Source: Terfezia claveryi (Eukaryota; Ascomycota; Pezizomycetes; Pezizales; Pezizaceae). From it: a stretch of 64,000 bases of DNA. The notes under the pieces are model-generated. The model searched no databases. It had not been told where the DNA came from and saw nothing but the letters and a program-made list of their open reading frames with translations. A program made the translations under genes and the position numbers. This document shows positions 57,001 through 64,000 of this stretch, in pieces (position 1 is the stretch's first letter; each line of letters opens with the position of its first letter). The stretch is taken from assembly GCA_015179025.1 (NCBI GenBank), contig WHUX01000038.1, forward strand, positions 310,001 to 374,000. Reading direction: 5' to 3'.

Positions 57001-58261
57001 TCCAAATAGTTTGACAGCAGTGGGTATCCCCGCGATCGGGTTTGCAGTTTATGATGCTGTGGGCGCGGTAGGCAGGGTGCTAGTCAGCAATTAAACAAGT
57101 CACGAACAGTTGTGCTGGCGTGGACAGCAGGTGAATAGAGGGGAAGTCACCAATGATGAGACTCCCAGAATGTTCGTCTTCTAGAAGAGGACTGGGAGGT
57201 GGAATACATCAGGGAAAATGTTGGGATGGACCCTGACCAACAGTACCCGGCCAGCTTGCTTCTCAAACAAATGTTAGTCTGGCGCTGATGCGGTGACGTG
57301 AAATTTGAGAAATGACATAGTTGCATCACTGAGCTCCGCTGGAGAGTGCAATAATATTCTTTGCCGGCCCGGCTTCTAGCGCGATTTGAAATCAGCCCGA
57401 TGGAGTGAGTTTGCTTTGTTGTCGTCTCGAGTTATTTGCATGTGATTGAAGGAGGCATGATTGCGTCACGTGGCTGATTGGCGATGCAAAGGTTCCTGCG
57501 CGGGAGTTGGTTGAGTCGAGAAAAATATACTGGATAATCAAATGGTTGTTGTTGAGCTTTAAGTTACTCACCGTCGTGACATCGCCTCCTCAGAAAAATG
57601 CAGGTGATGGCCGCTTTCCCCAGTGTCTTGCACATCAAGATGGTCCTCGCGGGTAGACTAGGGCTGCGTTAACACTTGGCATTTGTCTGGGTGCAAGGAG
57701 GTTACCACTGCACTTTCACCTGGACGCAAGGCACCAATCGGGGGGATGATGCACGCTTGCAGCTGGAATGTCAGTCAGCCGAGAGGTAGATAGGCAGAGC
57801 AATTTTTGGTAATTTTTTTTTTCGGCATACATTAAGCTTGCGATTACGAGTCTATATTGAGTCCTTAGAGAGGCTAAAGACGGCGGTCCCGAGATTTGTG
57901 TTGAATGGTGAGATAGCAGCGCAACAGATACCGGCAGGTGGAGGCTTGGCAGAGCCATACAGAGACTCTTGGCGACTATGCCCTACCGGGATAAGGTCCC
58001 GTCGTCTAGCTACATTGAGTACAACATCACTCCGATCGAGTTTGAGATATGATATGGTGTCCCTGCATCACCAACTTTAATTTTCAGCCCCTACCAGCCA
58101 GAGAATTCGAACTTGGGGACGGAGGACGAAATCTATACAGGACTGCTTCAGATCAGACAAACATTCCGTTTGCAGGGTGCGTTAATATTATGTTGTACAT
58201 CCATATCTTCCCCGCATAAACCAAAGATATACTTCGAAACTTCAGCAGAGACTTATACTCC
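54016..58261. other. 4.2-kb gene-free spacer
   Basis: Several overlapping ORFs of up to 233 codons (minus strand, 54002-54703) lack any conserved feature or consistent splice structure. A 15-17-bp G/A minisatellite lies at 56159-56226. A 93-codon ORF at 56649-56930 is not recognised and is treated as doubtful. The region near 54016-54200 is the likely leader of the minus-strand gene. Confidence 0.45.
56159..56226 (+). repeat. Short G/A minisatellite
   Basis: About five units of gagagtggtaggg(ga) in tandem, with small length variation between units. Confidence 0.85.
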
Positions 58262-59577
58262 ATGTCGTTGAGGGATACATCCATAGTCGATGAGCTGATC
58301 CTTGACTATCTTCTTCACAATTGTATATCAGCTCTGCTACTAGAATGGGATGTACGGCATGCAGAAGAATTAGAGGAGGGCCTTCCTCGTGGGGACGCGC
58401 GTGTTTTGGCAGAGGCAGAGGTAGCACAGAAGGCTGATCGAAGCTTGCTATTGGTTAACTGTATGACACCTTTTCGACAGAGAGTGTGTGGTCGTGTGTT
58501 ACCCTCAATTAAGCTGATGCCTTACCCTCAACCCCCCCAGCGTTTCTGCAAACATACCAACAACTCCACCCAAGTGGTGTTCGTCCCTTACACCGCGACG
58601 TCCGCTTCAGGCTCATCCTCTGTCGTTTTGTATCACTCCTGCTTCGAAGAATTGACCCAGCAAGCTCCTTCGCCCGTAAGTCACAGACTACGGTCCTACG
58701 GCTTAGGAAGCAAAAGCATTTACGTCTACGACGCTATTTCAGGTGTCGCGGGGTTACTCACGTCTTTCCTGATTCGGATTTCCTTGGCAAGTTCCTTCTA
58801 GCGGAGCATAAGGTCGCTCCTGAGCATCTTCTGCTGTACTGCATTCAACGATTTGGTCCTGATGATGATGTTGATGAGGAAGAAGGCTATAACCAAGAGG
58901 AGCAGCAAGGCCACATCAGCCGCAGCTCTACCGTATCGGCAGGCTCAATCTGTGGCACAGCAAGTCTGTCAGACTCTGTACCTCTGTTCATGCTTCTTTC
59001 AGCGTGGACGTCGACAGTTGTCCTCGGATCACCTGTCAGCACCCTATGGATGGGGATAGCAGCTTCATTTATGGCACATGCATTTGCTGAGGATTATTTG
59101 TGCCACGGAGTCCCTCCGTTACAGGCACTCTGCGAGAATTTTGCATGGGGAGTGGTACCTCTAAATGGAGATGAGAAGGAAGAGATACCAGATACAATGG
59201 AAGATATTGTCGTCAATGAGATGTTCGGTGCGGATGAAGGTGGCGTGAGCAATTCGTGGGAAGAGGTTAGGAAGGAGGTGTTGAAGGAGATAGTTCCTCC
59301 TAACGGTGTTGGATTAGAAAGTCATTTAGTAGGGAGGGTCCTAGCCAAGGGGAATGGTAAAGGTAGTGATAAGGAGGCTAGTGACAGTGAGGTTACACAG
59401 TTAGTGGGGAGTTTTAGGGACTTGGAGAAGAATTTGGTGGAGGGGCTTGTTATGGCGATGGTGAGGGCGGTGGGTAAACCGGTTCTAACACAGTTGGAGC
59501 AAGGGCGGTTGGATGGCGTGGAGGATGGGGATGTGGAAGGATTGCTGGCTAGAGCGGGGGTGGAGAGGGAGGCTTGA
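58262..59577 (+). CDS. Conserved-looking hypothetical protein, 411 aa
   Basis: Not recognised. Two exons, 58262-58460 and 58541-59577, join in phase (donor gtatga, acceptor cccccccag). The N-terminus (SIVDELILDYLLHNCISALL) is amphipathic and helical. After the splice comes FLQTYQQLHPSGVRPLHRDV, then a very basic stretch (RLRKQKHLRLRRYFRCRG). A hydrophobic segment (TSTVVLGSPVSTLWMGIAAS) might be a buried helix rather than a membrane span. The C-terminal third is acidic and helical (EEVRKEVLKEIVPP, DLEKNLVEGLVMAM). A 345-codon open frame after the intron with no stop argues that the gene is real. No domain name can be supported. Confidence 0.6.
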
Positions 59578-61232
59578 ATATTTGCTGGTCGTTTTTTTGC
59601 TATTTTTATATATTTTTATCTAAGTGCGGTTCTGCTCTGTATTAAGGTGTTTTGGTTTTGTGACATTCAGATGTTTCTGGCTTAGACTTATTGCACTATT
59701 AGAAACAACATATATTACCCCTTGGCAAGACGCCTATCAAATAAAAACACACTTCGCCTTCACCTACAGCAATTTTGCGAGGTTATACAAGCAGAGAACT
59801 CAAGATGAAGCTGGTCATAGTGGGTGCCAGTGTAGTCTTGTGTGTTGGTGAGTCGTGTTGATATTCTCGTGCAATGAAGATTTTTCTTCCAAACCCCCTA
59901 ATTTCTGCGGTGTACCTTGTGGAGGGGTTTGCACCAACCAGCTGCGCGGGGGGACTATGCATGAATTTTTGCTCCATCTCACCTCCCCCTGCTTGCTACC
60001 TAGAAGCTTAAAGTCATCTAAAAGTATTTATATACAAGACCTATCTGCATCAACCTCCGTTGTTAATCATTAGCAGGGGCTTATTTTTAATTCGGCCAGG
60101 AAATACAAATACAAAGTGTGCCGAAGGAATAGTTACCCTGAACCAGACGTGTTAGCATTTTCATAAGGTAAATCTGCCTCACTCCCCCCCCACGCTGTCT
60201 ATGCAACAAATGAAAAGGGTATTTAAAATGGCGTACTATCGTTCGTTCTGACTATTGGGATTACTAATAGTGTATAGGGAACTACTCTACTCTATCATAC
60301 AGAGTTTCTTCTTCTCTAGAAAAACCTGTGAAGTGACGGATATCTATTGTGACATTTTACTATGTTATATAACTTATTGGAGGACCTCATTCTCAGTACT
60401 CAGCCTTGCACAAAAATAAAAAAAGATTCAAAACACATAATATGCTTTTTTTTTTTCCCCGACTGTTCTGATAGAAACGAGTTCTTTTTTTTTTTTTGTT
60501 GATTTGATTTGATTGTATACGCTAACAGAATAGTTCATTACCCTGAACCTGGAAAATCACCCGTCTATTGCATTATTCCTAGGTCATTTAGCAAAAACTT
60601 GTATTCCGGCGGCGGGGGGAGAAAGCGGACGCAGGAACATGCTGCCTCAAAAAGGGGTGAGCACGAAAAGAACTAGGTATAGTAGTTAATTATGAAAGTA
60701 GAGTGTCCGGTCTCTTTTTCTTTCAAAATAAAAAAAAAATCCCAAAAAAATCCCCCAAAAAAAAAAAAATCAGTACTGCCTGTGGATAGAAGGGCACGGT
60801 AAAATCAATCTGCCGCAACTATGTACAACTCGATAGTTATAGTGGAAAATCTGTAGTGAAAGGAATGGGAAAGGAAAACGAAGATAATCCCGATCCCTCA
60901 ATGCGCCCGCTCTGTCTCAACATTTGTCTGTTATAAAGGTAGGGAAAGAAATCTTCTACTGCGTCCCAGGCCTCTCTGTTGTACAGCTAAGTTAGAGTTC
61001 GACTCGGTTTGGAAGGTTCATAAGTGTTAGGTATCCATTGATAATTCTCTTTTATTCTAATCTTAAAGCGCATAAAGGGTCTGGGTCGCTGTGTGAAGTA
61101 TGCTTGGTCTATACTATACCACAAATTACCCTCAACTATAGGGGGCAAGGAAAAAAAACGCTAAAATAGACGCCCACAAATTCTATATGGCCTCCCTTTT
61201 AATCCCCTCGGCCAATACACCTGACTCATCCT
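59578..61232. other. AT-rich gene-free spacer
   Basis: Contains poly-T/A tracts near 60448, 60487 and 60730-60775, and two copies of a gttcattaccctgaac / agttaccctgaac word (60131, 60534). No gene seen. The last 100 bp are probably 3' UTR of TRM10. Confidence 0.45.
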
Positions 61233-62578
61233 TCACTCTGTTATCAGCGTAACCTCGTCATTATCCGCTACAGATTCAGATTTCGTAGGCTTTGCTTCCG
61301 TATCCTTGATTACTGCATCACTCTGCTCCGCTCGATCTTCCCCTTGACCTTCACCAGCTTCACTATATCCCTCATGCCCATCATCTTCCTCTTCCTCTTC
61401 CTCGCCCTCGTCTCCCTCCCCTGCCTTTGTATTTGTATCTGCTTCGTTCCTCGCCTCGGGAGCCTTCCGCTGTGGGATGACTTGGAGGAATGCCTCCTGC
61501 CAGTCCCGACATTCCAGCCACTTCAACATAATCTCCACGACCTGGTTTGTAGTGAGCACCACCCGCGATGCCATGCGTATATAGTCTCCTATTGGTAACT
61601 TTGCTGTCTTGATACCTTGCTCTGTAGCCTTCCTGTGACATATTCCCTATGCAAACCCCACTATCAGCCTACAGTTCATTTATACTATCCCCAAGCACAT
61701 AACACGACCAACCTTATGTCTGTTTCTATCAACAATTCCACCCACGATATAGGTTTTTCCCTCCTCAAGCCCCTCTAGGGTATAATCAGAATCGCTTGAT
61801 AAATAAATGAGGCTGTCCTTGTTTTCCTGTGTGACCTCGTAATCATTCTCGCAAAATTTCACACGTTTCCAGTTTTTGTGATGGTTTTTGAGAGTTGTCT
61901 CCATTCGATGCTTGAGGCGTTTGTTAAGAGAGGTAACGGAGAGTTGGACCTGGTATGGGGCATTGCGGTTATCGGAGTAGGAGCGGGTGAGTTGGGAGGA
62001 GAGGGAGGTGACTTCCTAATGAATCGACCATGTTAGCATACATAGATATTGGGGTAGCTTGAGGGAGGAGGGGCGATGCAATCATAGACCTTTTCATGCA
62101 TCAGATCATCGAAACCACAATCAATAATGACAGTAATGGGGACCAGGGTAGGTGTTTTCTTTTGCTTCTTTACTATAGCCCCATTCTGCAAATCTTCTGT
62201 ACCCACGGCGTCTCCTTCCTCGCCACCAGCTTTCCGCTTCTGGCCTGGCTTCGCCTTTGATTCCTCTTCTCGAGCTCGACGCTCCTCTTCTTTCTTTTGT
62301 TTCTTCTTTAGCTTATCCCTAAGCTTGCGCTCCTTTTTGTGCTCCTCCCAGGCTTGTTGGCGTCGGAGTCGTTTTAGGGCGTTTTTGCTGAGCTGTAGTT
62401 CTGAGGCTTCCTGCAGCTGTCCCGAGGACTTGCTTGGAGTATTTCCTGAGGATCCAGATTTTGTTGGAGCTTCTGTAGGCTCATTGCTGACTCCGTTCAT
62501 CGTGGTGTCTTGCTGCTTCATATTCCCATTCTCCAACTCAGCATGCACAGTACTGGTCATATCCATTGAGTCGGCCAT
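61233..62578 (-). CDS. TRM10: tRNA (guanine-N1)-methyltransferase Trm10
   Basis: SPOUT-class enzyme that methylates N1 of guanosine at tRNA position 9. Three minus-strand exons (62578-62090, 62015-61713, 61646-61233) give 401 aa in phase. A Lys/Arg-rich coiled N-terminus ([20 protein letters not shown]) binds tRNA in the family. The catalytic core starts at [15 protein letters not shown]. It includes [24 protein letters not shown] (the cofactor-knot segment with the conserved Asp), [11 protein letters not shown] and [15 protein letters not shown], each close to Trm10 consensus. The C-terminal tail is an acidic extension ([11 protein letters not shown]) typical of fungal versions. Introns have standard ends. 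The start is the first ATG; the long low-complexity N-terminus is normal for the family. Confidence 0.94.
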
Positions 62579-64000
62579 CCCACTTCACCCCTTTCCAAGA
62601 TTCCAGTACCTTACTTGACTCTGTAGTTGGCTTCGTTGTTAAAAGTCGCAGTCTCGTAAAGATTTATTAAAAAAGGTTTACATACTCCCCCATTCGTCCT
62701 AGTGCCACCCCAACACGCTTAGTCATTCCCATGAACCCCACTAACGACTAGCAGAACCTCACGACAACATACCGGTAACTCTATCTCCACCTACCACCGC
62801 ATCCACCATGCCTCAAGACCTCTCACCAGTCGGGGCTACGGCCCTGTCCAATTCAATTACCCCCCGAAGTGTTGATACCGGGAATTCATGGGCTGACGGG
62901 TAACCGCACTTCCCGCACAGCGCAACCTCCCTGTCCGAGGCTTCCGCCCAGCATACTACATCTACGGCATGGGCGCGCTCATTTCCTACTGGATTCTTTG
63001 AGGCGATCAAGGCTATCAAGGAGCAGCAGTACCGAAACTTGCCCCCCCCCCCCCCCACTTATGCTACTATAGTTATCCTCCGCTGGAACCACCGGTCTAA
63101 TCCACCAATCTTGAGCGCATAGGGAACTTGCCTGAGAGTGTAGGAAATACGCTCGCCAGCCGTCTGGAGAGCCTTTAAAGTGACAGTATATTAGGATAAA
63201 CAAGGCTTATGCAGGGATTCCCGGGAGGGAAGGTGGCGGTGCGGAAGGGCACATATAAGCGACCGGATCGCACCTACTTTGATAGATGGATCTTTCCATA
63301 GAACACTAGTTAGCTCCATAAACCTCGACCCTTATAGCGATCGCTAAGATAGTTCTCAAATAGATGGATTTTGCACATATACAAGCCTTTGTTATCTGAA
63401 TAAATTCCTCCACTCATAGCCTCGTAATCTTACAGAGAGAAGCAATGGTCTCCCTTGCATCTTATCCCCGTGCTGTAGACGGGACCTTGTCCGATGAACT
63501 CTGGCAAATTCCGAGAGGGATAAGTTACTAATGAATGATGTCAAGGGTTGGGGAATATATGGCAGTGTTTACAACACTAATAAGCGTGTATCCGGTCTTA
63601 GTTTGGTGGAAATTGGAGTTTTTCCTTAAGCGGGTTGCTGAACCTCGGTTTTTCAATGTATAGGTTTGTTAAGCCAACTTATCCTGTGACTCGAATGGGG
63701 GCGGGGGAATCGGGGGAATCGGGGGTGCCAATAAGGGTGACCGGGGGGTGCTGCTTAAGTTTGAGTATAATATCACAGAGTATATACTTCTTGCCAAGTG
63801 GAGTGCGCAATGGAACTGGCCTAGTGGACAAAATTGACCTGGCATAAATTATTGTCCGGCCCGTCACCACGCTTAAATCACTGAACCCCCCCCCTCTCCT
63901 TCTCTGTGTGCCATCTGATACAAAATAGCCATAAAACCGGAGAAACAAATTAAAGATATGAGAATTCACGACAACCAGACTTATTGCCTGTGACCAAGAA
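62579..64000. other. Gene-free right end of the window
   Basis: C-run at 63043-63056 and a second at 63887-63894. The stretch 63290-63440 resembles 16165-16305 (dispersed repeat in the same orientation). Two tandem gggggaatc words lie near 63703-63722. No gene recognised; a gene starting beyond the window cannot be excluded. Confidence 0.45.

Overview
The window is nuclear DNA from a filamentous ascomycete (Pezizomycotina). The evidence is short introns (mostly 50-110 nt) with GT..AG ends and CTAAC/CTGAC branch sites, fungal-type proteins (Avo2, Sld2, a DIM-2-type cytosine methyltransferase, an SPX-RING protein), and long AT-rich gene-poor spacers with repeats. About fifteen protein genes plus one tRNA in 64 kb is sparse. 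Together with the intron-rich conserved genes and the DIM-2-type enzyme this leans towards an early-diverging, repeat-rich lineage such as Pezizomycetes, but that is inference. All gene models were spliced by hand; exon phases were checked arithmetically where stated.

Layout. 0.1-5.2 kb: a complex I LYR subunit (NDUFB9/B22-like), then a large disordered acidic protein with SUMO-interaction-like repeats. 5.2-8 kb: repeats, including a complete 1.26-kb inverted-repeat transposon with an 8-bp target duplication. 8-10.3 kb: an FBXO21-like F-box protein. 13.1-15.1 kb: an SPX-RING protein. 15.1-22.3 kb: tRNA-Thr(AGT), a TA-flanked Tc1/mariner-like element, two minisatellites and other repeats. 22.3-24.6 kb: a Crinkler/RHS-type P-loop NTPase plus restriction-like nuclease, with a duplicated first exon. 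25.9-28.1 kb: a Gbp2/Hrb1-type three-RRM SR protein containing an 8-nt microexon. 31.5-32.9 kb: COQ9 with an apparent frameshift. 33.1-34.2 kb: the TORC2 subunit Avo2, whose start codon seems split by an intron. 34.5-35.3 kb: a decayed mitochondrial carrier. 36.4-40.6 kb: a DIM-2-type DNA methyltransferase, followed by a long hairpin repeat. 44-47.9 kb: divergent DNA primase small subunit (PRI1) and SLD2, sharing a 255-bp promoter with an MluI cell-cycle box. 52.4-54 kb: a fungal-specific Q-rich nuclear-type protein. 58.3-59.6 kb: an unrecognised 411-aa protein. 61.2-62.6 kb: TRM10.

Most genes are housekeeping and unrelated to each other. Two relations stand out. PRI1 and SLD2 both act in replication initiation and look co-regulated. 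The DNA methyltransferase lies among repeats of the kind this enzyme class silences. The most unusual gene is the Crinkler-type nuclease, an effector/transposon-derived family best known from oomycetes and chytrids.
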